Assembly (NCBI RefSeq): GCF_018531465.1
Contig: NZ_JAHDTF010000011.1
Coordinates: 265,668 to 329,667, forward strand
Direction of reading: 5' to 3'
Source of the DNA: Sphaerisporangium fuscum
Lineage (GTDB): Bacteria > Actinomycetota > Actinomycetes > Streptosporangiales > Streptosporangiaceae
Length of the DNA: 64,000 bases
Each line of letters starts with the position of its first letter. The first letter of the stretch is position 1. The notes under the pieces are model-generated. The model made no database searches, was not told the origin of the DNA, and saw only the letters and a program-made list of their open reading frames with translations. Both the position numbers and the translations under genes were made by a program. Shown here in pieces: positions 55,364 through 63,863 of this stretch.

Positions 55364-56292
55364 ACGAGCCCGAGCGGTCACCGGCCGAGGTGGGCACCGC
55401 CGGGACGGCGGCCGCCGTCCCCGCCGGGACGGACGCGGACGGGGGCGAGACCCGCTACGCCCCCGAGTGGCTCGCGTTACGGGAGCCGGCCGACGCCGAG
55501 GCGCGGGCGGCCGAGTTGCTCGGACCACTGAGGGCCCACCTCGCGGCCGTGCCACCGCCCGGAGGGGTGCCGGTCGTCCGCGACCTCGGCTGCGGCACCG
55601 GCTCCATGGGCCGCTGGCTGGCCGGACGGCTGCCCGGCCCGCAGCGGTGGATCCTGCACGACCGGGACCCCGGCCTGCTCGCCCGTGCCGCCGGCGCGGT
55701 CACCGGACCCTCCGCGGACGGCGGCCCGGTGACCGCCGTGACCGAGCAGGGGGACATCGGCCTCATCGACGCCGCGCGTCTCGACGGAACCTCGCTGGTG
55801 ACCGCCTCCGCGCTGCTGGACCTGCTGACCGCGGGCGAGATCGAGGCGCTCGCCGAGGCCTGCTCCGGGGCCCGCTGCCCCGCGCTGCTGACCATCTCCG
55901 TGGCCGGGCGCGTCGAGTTCGACCCCGCCGACCCGCTCGACGCCGAGATCGAGGAGGCGTTCAACGCCCACCAGCGCCGCGTCACCGGGGGACGGCGCCT
56001 GCTCGGGCCGGACGCGGTGGCGGCGGCGACCGCCGCCTTCGAGCGCCACGGCGCGGTGGTCACCACGGCGCCGAGCCCGTGGCGCCTCGGCTCCGCTCAC
56101 GCCGAGCTGACCGCCGAGTGGCTGCGCGGCTGGGTCGGCGCGGCCGTGGAGCAGCGCCCCGAGCTCGCCGGCCGCGCCCACGACCACCTGCGGCGCAGGC
56201 TCGAAGCGTGCCGGTCGGGCGCCCTGGGCGTCGTGGTCCACCACGAGGACCTGCTCGCGCTCCCCGCACCGGCGACCGGCGGCCGCCCGTGA
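55360..56292 (+). CDS. SAM-dependent methyltransferase-like protein of the cluster
   Basis: The 310-residue protein starts at GTG 55360. It has class I motif I VVRDLGCGTGSMGRWLA near residue 70, HDRDPGLL (acidic residue binding ribose) and SALLDLLTAGEIEAL. The first 45 residues are low complexity. The substrate is unknown. Both ends overlap neighbours by 4 bases (GTGA), so it is coupled to the glycosyltransferase and the membrane protein. Confidence 0.85.
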   Translation: MNEPERSPAEVGTAGTAAAVPAGTDADGGETRYAPEWLALREPADAEARAAELLGPLRAHLAAVPPPGGVPVVRDLGCGTGSMGRWLAGRLPGPQRWILHDRDPGLLARAAGAVTGPSADGGPVTAVTEQGDIGLIDAARLDGTSLVTASALLDLLTAGEIEALAEACSGARCPALLTISVAGRVEFDPADPLDAEIEEAFNAHQRRVTGGRRLLGPDAVAAATAAFERHGAVVTTAPSPWRLGSAHAELTAEWLRGWVGAAVEQRPELAGRAHDHLRRRLEACRSGALGVVVHHEDLLALPAPATGGRP

Positions 56293-57365
56293 CGCGGCGG
56301 CTGTGGCCGTGGTTACGCCTGCTGCTGGCGGTGGGCATCCTGGCCCTGGTCGCGTGGCGGCTCGGGACGGGGGCGTTCGTGGACGGGCTGCGGCTCGTCG
56401 ATGGGCGGGCGGTGGTGGCGGCGCTGGCGATCGGGCTGCTGACCACGGTGTTCAGCGTCTGGCGGTGGTGCCTGGTGGCGCGCCGGCTCGGCCTGCCGCT
56501 GCCGGCGCGCTCGGCGCTGGCCGACTACTACCAGGCGCTGTTCCTCAACGCGGTGCTGCCCGCGGGCGTGCTGGGGGACGCCCACCGGGCCGTCAACCAC
56601 GGACGGCACGTCGGCGACGTCGGACGCGGTGTGCGCGCCGTGGTGCTGGAGCGGGTCGGCGGGCAGCTCGTGCTCGTCGCCGCCGGGATCGTCGTCCTGC
56701 TCGCCGACCCCTCCCTCGCCGGCTCGGTCGCGCGTGACGTCGCGCCGGGCCTCGGCGTCACCGTCGCCGCCCTGGCCGGCGTCACCGTCGCGGGCGTCCT
56801 GGTGGCGGCGCGCGCCCGGCGCGGCGGGCGTCAGTCCAGGTGGCGCGCCGCCGTCACGGCGGCCGTGGCCGACACCCGCCACGGGCTGCTCGCCCGGGAC
56901 ACCTGGCCGGGCGTGGTGGCGCTGTCGGCGGCGGCGCTGCTCGGCCACCTGACGCTGTTCGTCGTCGCCGCGCGCACCGCCGGCTCGACGGCGCCGATCG
57001 GGCGGCTCCTGCCGTTGACGCTGCTGGCGCTGCTGGTGATGGCCCTGCCGGTGAACGTCGGCGGGTGGGGCCCGAGGGAGGCCTTCCTCGCCGTGGCGTT
57101 CGGCGCGGCCGGGCTGGGCGCCCGGCAGGGGCTCACGACGGCGGTGGTGTACGGGGTGCTGGCCTTCGCCGCGAGCCTGCCCGGCGCCGCCGTGCTCCTC
57201 CTGCGCCGCGGCACCGCGGGCGCGCGGCCCGCGGTGAACCGGACGGACGCCGTGGCCGTACCCCCTGCCGGGGACGGGTCATTCGCCGAGGACTCGCAGG
57301 TGGTCGCCGAACGACCGGACGAGGCTCTCGAGCACGGCCTTTCCCTTCGCGGCCGAGGCCAGTGA
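56289..57365 (+). CDS. Flippase-like membrane protein (UPF0104 / LPG-synthase TM domain)
   Basis: The 358-residue integral membrane protein has about eight segments. The family signs are VFSVWRWCLVARRLGLPLP, FLNAVLPAGVLGDAHRAV and PVNVGGWGPREAFLA, as in lysylphosphatidylglycerol-synthase transmembrane domains and UPF0104 proteins thought to move lipids. There is no synthetase domain. The last ~40 residues are polar, and their codons overlap the convergent creatininase gene by 87 bases. In context it is a candidate flippase for a lipid-linked product. Confidence 0.87.
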   Translation: MTRRLWPWLRLLLAVGILALVAWRLGTGAFVDGLRLVDGRAVVAALAIGLLTTVFSVWRWCLVARRLGLPLPARSALADYYQALFLNAVLPAGVLGDAHRAVNHGRHVGDVGRGVRAVVLERVGGQLVLVAAGIVVLLADPSLAGSVARDVAPGLGVTVAALAGVTVAGVLVAARARRGGRQSRWRAAVTAAVADTRHGLLARDTWPGVVALSAAALLGHLTLFVVAARTAGSTAPIGRLLPLTLLALLVMALPVNVGGWGPREAFLAVAFGAAGLGARQGLTTAVVYGVLAFAASLPGAAVLLLRRGTAGARPAVNRTDAVAVPPAGDGSFAEDSQVVAERPDEALEHGLSLRGRGQ

Positions 57366-58010
57366 CGGGCGTCCGATGACGCCCGACTCGGTGTAGGCCG
57401 CCATGCCGAGGGTGAGGAGGTGCCGGCGATCGTCCGCGACGTGGTCGCTCGTCTCGTAGCCGGGGCGGACGAGCCCCGGATGGGCGTGCAGGAGCAGGGA
57501 CGTCTCCAGCTCGCCCGCGTGCATGTCGCTCCAGCCCGAGGTCTCCAGGCCGCCCGCCGCGCGTGCGGCGTCCCAGTCGGCGGGCCCGGGGAACAGCGCC
57601 ATCCGGTGCCCCTTCCCGGCGGCCTCCTGCACGACGTTGCCCAGCACGTAGTTGCCTCCGTGCCCGTTGACCACCACGAGCTTGGCGACGCCGGACCGCC
57701 GCAGCGAGGCGGCGACGTCGCCGACGACGGCGTGCAGGGTGGTGGCGGAGATGCTGACCGTGCCCGGCCACGCCCCGCCCGGGTGTTCGTGCTCGTGCGA
57801 GCAGGAGATCGTCACGGGCGGCAGCCGCAGCACCGGGTGGGCGGCGGCGAGCGCGTCGGCGACGGTGCAGGCGACGATCGTGTCGGTGGCCAGGGGAAGG
57901 TAGGGCCCGTGCTGTTCGAAACTCCCGACGGGCAGCAGCGCCACGTCGGCGCGTCGCTCGCGTTCGTCCGCAGTCGTATGAAACGGGAGAAAGTAGGCGG
58001 ATTCGTTCAT
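57279..58010 (-). CDS. Creatininase-family amidohydrolase (ArfB/FAPy-deformylase-like candidate)
   Basis: The 243-residue metal hydrolase has predicted ligands Glu32, His34 and Asp43 (GSFEQHGPYLPLATDT), His117 (VVNGHGGNY) and a Glu in HAGELET near residue 167. The superfamily includes creatininase, MftE and archaeal ArfB, which deformylates the formamidopyrimidine made from GTP. With a cyclohydrolase II of unusual type next door, deformylation of FAPy is the best guess. It is the only minus-strand gene within the 52782-59587 run and shares a divergent region with the cyclohydrolase. Confidence 0.85.
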   Translation of the reverse strand: MNESAYFLPFHTTADERERRADVALLPVGSFEQHGPYLPLATDTIVACTVADALAAAHPVLRLPPVTISCSHEHEHPGGAWPGTVSISATTLHAVVGDVAASLRRSGVAKLVVVNGHGGNYVLGNVVQEAAGKGHRMALFPGPADWDAARAAGGLETSGWSDMHAGELETSLLLHAHPGLVRPGYETSDHVADDRRHLLTLGMAAYTESGVIGRPSLASAAKGKAVLESLVRSFGDHLRVLGE

Positions 58011-58116
58011 AGCCTGCTAGCGTCTGCCGCCGCGCGTGAACTTGCAACACGTGGAGCCGCCGGGAATGGAGTCACGCGAGCGGCCGGGGCCGGCGGCGAC
58101 AGTCGAGGAGGCACAG

Positions 58117-58770
58117 ATGCGTGACCACGGCATCGCCCGTGAGGACATCGCCGAGGCGGATCTCGTCACCCGCCGCGGCACCTTCCGCACCGTCGCGTTC
58201 CGGGACCCCGTCGACGGGCACGAGCATCTCGCCCTGGTCCTCGGCGAGACGCGGGGGCGGGAGGGCGTCCTGGTCCGGGTGCACTCCGAATGCGTGACCG
58301 GCGACATCTTCGCGGCGATGCGGTGCGAGTGCGGCGAGCAGCTCGAGGCCGCCCTCGACGCCATCGTCGCCGAGGGCGGCGGCGTGCTGGTGTACCTGCG
58401 CGGGCACGAGGGCCGCGGCATCGGCCTGGTCGCCAAGGTGCGCACCCACGTCCTGCAGGACGAACAGGGGCTCGACACCGTCGACTCGGCGACCGTCATG
58501 GGCTTCCCCGTGGACAGCCGCGACTTCGGCCCCGCGGCGCGGGTGCTGACCTACCTGGGCATCCGCTCCGTCCGCCTGATGTCCAACAACGCCGACAAGG
58601 TCCGCGGCCTGGAGGACAACGGGGTCGTGGTGGAGTCCCGGGTGCCGCTCCTCGTCCCGGCCAACGACCACAACATCAGGTACCTGACCGCCAAGCGCGA
58701 CCGGCTCGGGCACGAGCTGCCGCACCTCGGCACCCCCGCGACCGGCCGCCTCGACAGCGTCGGCGGCTGA
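58117..58770 (+). CDS. GTP cyclohydrolase II family, non-canonical (SCO6655-like)
   Basis: The 217-residue protein starts at ATG 58117 with GAGGAGG 5 bases upstream. The zinc cysteines are present in HSECVTGD and RCECGEQ, and the GTP-binding YLRGHEGRGIGL is intact. At the position of E. coli RibA Tyr105 (KIRAYALQD) it reads KVRTHVLQD, so the switch residue is His111. S. coelicolor SCO6655 has Met at this position and makes the formylated intermediate (FAPy) instead of the usual riboflavin precursor. There is no DHBP-synthase domain, and no other riboflavin gene is near. Confidence 0.9.
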   Translation: MRDHGIAREDIAEADLVTRRGTFRTVAFRDPVDGHEHLALVLGETRGREGVLVRVHSECVTGDIFAAMRCECGEQLEAALDAIVAEGGGVLVYLRGHEGRGIGLVAKVRTHVLQDEQGLDTVDSATVMGFPVDSRDFGPAARVLTYLGIRSVRLMSNNADKVRGLEDNGVVVESRVPLLVPANDHNIRYLTAKRDRLGHELPHLGTPATGRLDSVGG

Positions 58771-58771
58771 G

Positions 58772-59587
58772 ATGACCGGCCACGCCGAGCTGCTGCCCGT
58801 CGCCAGGGAGGCCGTCGCGACGGCCACCCGCATCATCCGGTCCCGGGCGCTCGGCACGGTCCGGGCCAAGGGGGAGCGCGACATCGTCACCGACGTCGAC
58901 CTCGCCGTGGAGGACGCCATGCGCGGCTTCCTGTCGCGGGAGACCCCCGGCATCGGGATCCTCGGCGAGGAGCACGGGCGCAGCGGCCCCGGGGGCGACG
59001 GGCCGTGGTGGGCGCTCGACCCCGTCGACGGCACCTCCAACCTGGCCCGCGGCATTCCGCTGTGCGCGGTGTCGCTCGCCCTGGTGCAGGGCGGCCAGAG
59101 CGTGCTGGCCGCCGTCGAGCTGCCCTTCCTCGGCGCGAGCTACACGGCGGCGGCCGGGCACGGGGCGTACGCGGGGGAGGAGCGCATCGGCGCGTCAGGG
59201 GTCCGCGAGCCGTCCGAGGCGGTGATCTCGATCGGCGACTTCGCCGTCGGCGACGGCGCGGAGGCGAAGAACGCCGTCCGTATCGAGCTGCTGAGGCTGC
59301 TCGGCGCCCGCGCGCAGAAGATCCGCATGATCGGGACGGCGGCGATCGACCTGGCCTGGGTGGCCGAGGGACGGCTCGACGCCTCGGTCATCCTGGCGAA
59401 CCTGCCGTGGGACACCATGGCGGGGGTGCTGCTGGTGCGCGAGGCGGGCGGGCTGGTGCTCGACCAGGACGGCACCGAGCACGCCGCCGGCTCCACGGCC
59501 ACGATCGCGGTGTGCCCGGGCCTGCGGGAGCCCGTCATGACCGCGCTGCGGCAGGCCCGCGCGCGGGCCTGCCGAGAGAGCCTGTAG
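58772..59587 (+). CDS. Inositol-monophosphatase-family phosphatase
   Basis: The 271-residue Mg-dependent phosphatase has GEEHG (residue ~68), WALDPVDGTSN (metal-binding, ~79-89) and the C-terminal WDTMAGVLLVREAGG motif (~208). The family acts on inositol, histidinol, sugar or nucleotide phosphates. It starts one base after the cyclohydrolase stop, so it is cotranscribed with it and may dephosphorylate the ribosyl-pyrimidine phosphate downstream of the cyclohydrolase and amidohydrolase. Confidence 0.9.
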   Translation: MTGHAELLPVAREAVATATRIIRSRALGTVRAKGERDIVTDVDLAVEDAMRGFLSRETPGIGILGEEHGRSGPGGDGPWWALDPVDGTSNLARGIPLCAVSLALVQGGQSVLAAVELPFLGASYTAAAGHGAYAGEERIGASGVREPSEAVISIGDFAVGDGAEAKNAVRIELLRLLGARAQKIRMIGTAAIDLAWVAEGRLDASVILANLPWDTMAGVLLVREAGGLVLDQDGTEHAAGSTATIAVCPGLREPVMTALRQARARACRESL

Positions 59588-59594
59588 CGCGACG

Positions 59595-59617
59595 TTACCC
59601 GTCCTGTATGTGGGTAA
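59595..59617. promoter_or_regulatory. Inverted repeat just upstream of ppk2
   Basis: TTACCC, 11 bases, GGGTAA lies 10 bases before the chosen PPK2 start. It could be an operator or a hairpin in the leader. Confidence 0.4.
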
Positions 59618-59627
59618 TGGGTGCGCT

Positions 59628-60569
59628 ATGGACTCGGGCCCCTCGGAAGTTCTCCGCCCTCAGGAAGCCGCCGAATCCAGCGAGCTGCTCGATCGCACGC
59701 CGGGACTGCGGGTGGACGCCAGCGACGACGACGATCCGGTGCTGCTGTACCCCGACGGGCGCGCCGTCGACACCTGGCGCGAGCACTATCCCTACGGCGA
59801 GCGGATGTCGCGACCGGAGTACGACCAGACCAAGCGGCTGCTGCAGATCGAGCTGCTCAAGCTGCAGTACTGGCTGAAGGACACCGGCGGCCGCCTGGTG
59901 ATCCTGTTCGAAGGACGCGACGCCGCCGGCAAGGGCGGCACGATCAAACGGTTCATGGAACACCTCAACCCGCGCGGGGCCACCGTCGTGGCGCTGGAGA
60001 AGCCGAGCGAGCGCGAGCGCACGCAGTGGTACTTCCAGCGCTACATCCAGCATCTGCCGGCCGCCGGGGAGATCGTCCTGTTCGACCGGTCCTGGTACAA
60101 CCGGGCCGGCGTCGAGCGGGTCATGGGCTTCTGCACCCCGGAGGAGTACGACGAGTTCATGCTCCAGGCCCCGCTGTTCGAGCGCATGCTGGTCCGCGAC
60201 GGCATCCACCTGGTCAAGCTCTGGTTCTCGGTCTCCCGCCGCGAGCAGCGCACCCGGTTCATCATCAGGCAGGTCGACCCGGTGCGGCAGTGGAAGCTGT
60301 CGCCGACCGACCTCGCCTCGCTGGACAAGTGGGACGACTACACCAGGGCCAAAGAGGACATGTTCCTCAACACCGACACCGAGGACGCGCCCTGGACCGT
60401 CATCAAGAGCAACGACAAGAAGCGCGGCCGCATCGAGGCCATGCGCCATGTGCTCAGCCTCTTCGACTACGACAACAGGGACGACGAGGTGGTCGGCACG
60501 CCCGACCCGCTCATCGTCCGCTCCGCCTCCGACATCTTCGACGAGGACCACTCGCTGCTGACGTCGTAG
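59628..60569 (+). CDS. ppk2: Polyphosphate kinase 2
   Basis: This ~313-residue PPK2 has Walker A FEGRDAAGKGGTIKR, the lid/Walker B region VLFDRSWYNRAGVERVMGFC, and WKLSPTDLASLDKWDDYTRAKE. The length and single domain fit class I PPK2, which makes NTP from NDP and polyphosphate. No ribosome-binding site is clear; ATG 59628 is chosen, and GTG 59610 is in frame. It appears monocistronic, behind the inverted repeat at 59595-59617. Confidence 0.92.
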   Translation: MDSGPSEVLRPQEAAESSELLDRTPGLRVDASDDDDPVLLYPDGRAVDTWREHYPYGERMSRPEYDQTKRLLQIELLKLQYWLKDTGGRLVILFEGRDAAGKGGTIKRFMEHLNPRGATVVALEKPSERERTQWYFQRYIQHLPAAGEIVLFDRSWYNRAGVERVMGFCTPEEYDEFMLQAPLFERMLVRDGIHLVKLWFSVSRREQRTRFIIRQVDPVRQWKLSPTDLASLDKWDDYTRAKEDMFLNTDTEDAPWTVIKSNDKKRGRIEAMRHVLSLFDYDNRDDEVVGTPDPLIVRSASDIFDEDHSLLTS

Positions 60570-60666
60570 CCCCCGGGGGACCAGGTTCCTACCTTTTGGC
60601 GACATCTCCGCGGGCGCCTGCGGCGTCCTTAATGCGGTGCGGGCAGATCGGTGACCAGGGGGTCGA

Positions 60667-61134
60667 ATGACGTCAACAGGGTACGGCACGGCCGGATCCG
60701 GCAGTGATCGCGTCCTGCACCTCGCGGGGGATCCCGACGCCGTGGCGCGCGCCCGGCGGCTGGTGTCGTCCGCGCTGGGCACGGGGCACCCGCTGCACGA
60801 CGACTGTGTGCTGCTGACCAGCGAGATCGCCACCAACGCCGTCGTCCACTCCGACTCGGGCGACGGCGGCTCCTTCACCCTCAGCGTCTCCTATTCGGGA
60901 GAGTGGGTGCGCATCGCCGTCCAGGACGCGGGCTCGCCCGACCCCCCTTTCGGGTGGCGGCCCTCCTCCCCGCTGGACACCGGAGGACGGGGGCTGCTCC
61001 TGCTGGAGGCGCTCGCGCACCGCTGGGGCTTCATTCGGGAGGCGGGCACCAACAACGTCTGGTTCGAGATGCACGTGGACCTGCTCAACCCCGCGCCGGC
61101 CGTGCCCCAGGGCGTCCTGCGCGGGGCGCGCTGA
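60667..61134 (+). CDS. HATPase_c anti-sigma/kinase-like protein (RsbW type)
   Basis: This 155-residue stand-alone GHKL ATPase has the N-box LLTSEIATNAVVHS (residues ~50-63), the G1 box VRIAVQDAGSP and the G2 box DTGGRGLLLLEALAHRWG. Such proteins phosphorylate STAS antagonists and bind sigma factors, and they are numerous in actinomycetes. The start ATG 60667 is preceded by AGGGGG. It is convergent with the LuxR gene, with the palindrome ACGGCCGGCCGT between the stops. Confidence 0.9.
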   Translation: MTSTGYGTAGSGSDRVLHLAGDPDAVARARRLVSSALGTGHPLHDDCVLLTSEIATNAVVHSDSGDGGSFTLSVSYSGEWVRIAVQDAGSPDPPFGWRPSSPLDTGGRGLLLLEALAHRWGFIREAGTNNVWFEMHVDLLNPAPAVPQGVLRGAR

Positions 61135-61149
61135 CCGTACGGCCGGCCG

Positions 61150-62124
61150 TCAGGACAGGTCGAGGCGGCACAGGCCCTCGGCCAGCACCTTGGTGGTCAG
61201 GCGGGTGCGGCTGTCACAGCCGAGCTTGGCGAAGATGTGCTCCAGGTGGGTGGTCACGGTGCGGACGCTGAGCACCAGCGCCGCGGCGATCTGCGGGTTG
61301 GAGTCGCCGAGGGCGACCCTCGTCAGCACCTCGACCTCCCGCGCGGTCAGGTCGTAGGGCAGGGCGCAGGGCCGCTCGGCGACGACCGCCCCCTGGATGG
61401 CGCCGTGGAAGCCCACGCCGGCACGGTGGACGCGCACCTCCCGCCACTGCCCGGAGGAGTCGAGCCACAGGCCCCGGCGCGACAGCTCGCGCGAGTCGAT
61501 GAAACCGGCGGCCAGCTCCGCCATCGCCGGCTCGCGCTCGATCGCCTCCGACGGCGGCCACCCCGCCACCGAGCGGCGCCGGCCGCCGCGCTCGAACGCG
61601 ACCGCGTGGAACCCCGGGGGCAGGCCGAACGGGTCGATCACGCACCGCGTCAGGTCGGTGACGTGCGCGAGGGTGCTGGAGACGGCGCTGAGCACCGTGC
61701 TGGTCTCCGGCGGCAGCGTCTCGCGGGAGTTGACGTGCAGCAGGCCGGTGTACCGGCCGTCGGTCACGAAGAGCGGGGCGGTCAGCCCCGACCGCCAGCC
61801 GTACGGCTCCAGGTGCCTGCGGTAGTAGAGCTCGGTGCCGGGCGATCCCATGGGCAGCGGCACGCGGGAGGCCATGGCGCGGCGGTAGGGATCGAGGCGG
61901 GCGTACTCCTCGGCGGCGTCCTCGTCCACGCGGGCGTAACCGGACGAGACCAGGCTGCGGTGGCGGCCCGTCGCGGGGTCGAACGCGACGAACTCGTACG
62001 CCTCCACCGGGACGATCTTCCGCAGCGCCGTCATGGCGCCGTGCGCCCCCGACCCGCCGGCCACCTCGAAGCCCACTTCCGTGAACGCGTGGAGGTGGCG
62101 TGCGCTCAGGGTGATCTGGTCCAT
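61150..62124 (-). CDS. LuxR-family transcriptional regulator
   Basis: The 324-residue regulator starts at ATG 62124 with GGAGG 5 bases upstream. The N-terminal ~250 residues are GAF-like and probably sense a ligand (VPVEAYEFVAFDPATG, GLLHVNSRE). The C-terminal LuxR helix-turn-helix is LTAREVEVLTRVALGDSNPQIAAAL, then VRTVTTHLEHIFAKLG. It is divergent from the peptide-binding lipoprotein gene and may control that transporter. Confidence 0.9.
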   Translation of the reverse strand: MDQITLSARHLHAFTEVGFEVAGGSGAHGAMTALRKIVPVEAYEFVAFDPATGRHRSLVSSGYARVDEDAAEEYARLDPYRRAMASRVPLPMGSPGTELYYRRHLEPYGWRSGLTAPLFVTDGRYTGLLHVNSRETLPPETSTVLSAVSSTLAHVTDLTRCVIDPFGLPPGFHAVAFERGGRRRSVAGWPPSEAIEREPAMAELAAGFIDSRELSRRGLWLDSSGQWREVRVHRAGVGFHGAIQGAVVAERPCALPYDLTAREVEVLTRVALGDSNPQIAAALVLSVRTVTTHLEHIFAKLGCDSRTRLTTKVLAEGLCRLDLS

Positions 62125-62253
62125 CAATCCTCCACGATCAGCTTGCCCGACACAGATCATCCCAGGGAATACGTAAACCATCCGATGTAGACCCTTGGCC
62201 CCCTATTTACCCTCTCCGGCATCACGCCGGAGCGACGGAGAGGCAGAGGAACA

Positions 62254-63861
62254 GTGACGGTCATGAAGAAGGCGCGAGGTGCCGCCGTCCTCCTCGCGGG
62301 GGCGCTGGCCTTGAGCGCCTGTGGGGGTTCCAACGGGAATTCCAGCGGTGACCAGGGGAAGCAGGGTGTTTCGCAGTTCTCCGTCGCGCTCACCGAGCCC
62401 GACCACCTGACGCCGGGGAACACGTCGAGCAGCTACTCGGTCACGGTGCTGCAGGCGCTGTTCGACACGCTTGTCGTGATCGACGCCAAGGGCCAGCCGC
62501 AGATGCGCGCCGCGGAGTCGGTGACGAGCCAGGACCAGAAGGTCTGGACGATCAAGATCAAGCCGGGGCAGAAGTTCCACAATGGCGAGCCGGTCACGGC
62601 CGAGAGCTTCGCCGACGCCTGGAACGCCACCGCCTACGGGCCGAACGCCTGGACCAACAACTACTACTTCGCCAACATCGAGGGTTACGACAAGCTCAAC
62701 CCCGAGGCGGAGGGCGCCAAGCCCGAGACCGACAAGCTGAGCGGCCTGAAGGTCGTCGACCCCAACACCCTCCAGGTGACCCTCACCGCGCCGTTCAGCC
62801 AGTTCCCGATCACCCTGGCCTACACCGGCTTCGCGCCGATGCCCAAGGCGGCGTTCAAGGACCTCAAGGCCTACGACCAGAAGCCCATCGGCAACGGCCC
62901 GTTCGCCCTGGACGGCGACTGGGAGCACAACAAGCAGCTCAAGGTGAAGAGGTTCGACGGGTACGCGGGCCCGCGTCCCGCCAAGTCCGAGAGCGTCCTG
63001 TTCAAGATCTACGCCAGCCGTGACACGGCGTACACCGACCTGCGGGCCAACAAGGTCGACCTGCTGCAGACGATCCCGCCGGCGAGCGCGCCGGAGGCCA
63101 AGAAGCTGCTCGGCGACCGGTTCGTGCCGACCCCCAGTGGCACCATGGACTACCTCGGCTTCCCGACGTTCGACAAGCGGTTCCAGAGCGCCGACCTGCG
63201 CAAGGCGTTCTCCATGGCGATCGACCGTCAGGCCATCGTGGACGCGGTCTACAACGGCGCGTTCAAGCCGATGGCCTCCCTGGTGGCGCCGCTGGTGCCC
63301 GGCTACCGCGACAACGCCTGCGGCGAGGCGTGCACCTACGACCCGGCCAAGGCCAAGGCGCTGTTCGACAAGGCCGGAGGGTTCAAGGGCACGCTGAACC
63401 TCTACTTCTCCAACGCCGACCCCAGCTACGAACAGTGGATGCAGGCGGTGGCCAACCAGCTCAAGCAGAACCTCGGCATCGCCGACATCCAGTTCAAGAA
63501 GATCCCGGCCGCCGACTACCTCTCCACCCTCCGGGCGAAGAAGGAGGACGGCCCCTACCGCAACAACTGGGTCATGGACTACCCGAGCCCCCAGAACTAC
63601 CTGGAGAACATGTGGGGCGCCGGTAACCGGATGGGCTGGGACAACAAGCAGTTCAACGAGCTGATCACCAAGGCGAACTCCGCGCCCAGCATGGAGGCCA
63701 GCATCCCGCTGTACCAGCAGGCCGAGGACGTCGCGCTCGCGGAGATGCCGATGATCCCGCTGTGGAACTGGCAGGACCAGGCGGGCTACTCCAACAAGGT
63801 CACGGGCGTGCAGCTCGACGCCTACAGCCCGAACCTCGACACGATCACCACGGTCAAGTAA
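62254..63861 (+). CDS. Oligopeptide ABC transporter substrate-binding lipoprotein (SBP_bac_5)
   Basis: The 535-residue protein begins at GTG 62254 (AGAGGA 4-5 bases upstream; ATG 62263 also possible). The lipobox is LSAC at about residue 25. The DppA/OppA-type domain shows FDTLVVIDAKGQPQMRAAES, KFHNGEPVTAESFADAW and DLRKAFSMAIDRQAIV. It binds peptides or related compounds outside the membrane. The rest of the importer should follow beyond the window. Confidence 0.93.
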   Translation: MTVMKKARGAAVLLAGALALSACGGSNGNSSGDQGKQGVSQFSVALTEPDHLTPGNTSSSYSVTVLQALFDTLVVIDAKGQPQMRAAESVTSQDQKVWTIKIKPGQKFHNGEPVTAESFADAWNATAYGPNAWTNNYYFANIEGYDKLNPEAEGAKPETDKLSGLKVVDPNTLQVTLTAPFSQFPITLAYTGFAPMPKAAFKDLKAYDQKPIGNGPFALDGDWEHNKQLKVKRFDGYAGPRPAKSESVLFKIYASRDTAYTDLRANKVDLLQTIPPASAPEAKKLLGDRFVPTPSGTMDYLGFPTFDKRFQSADLRKAFSMAIDRQAIVDAVYNGAFKPMASLVAPLVPGYRDNACGEACTYDPAKAKALFDKAGGFKGTLNLYFSNADPSYEQWMQAVANQLKQNLGIADIQFKKIPAADYLSTLRAKKEDGPYRNNWVMDYPSPQNYLENMWGAGNRMGWDNKQFNELITKANSAPSMEASIPLYQQAEDVALAEMPMIPLWNWQDQAGYSNKVTGVQLDAYSPNLDTITTVK

Positions 63862-63863
63862 GG

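Noticed and set aside
61138..61150. Palindrome ACGGCCGGCCGT as a bidirectional terminator
   Set aside because: The 6+6 stem has no room for a loop and overlaps the LuxR stop codon; too weak to list as a terminator.
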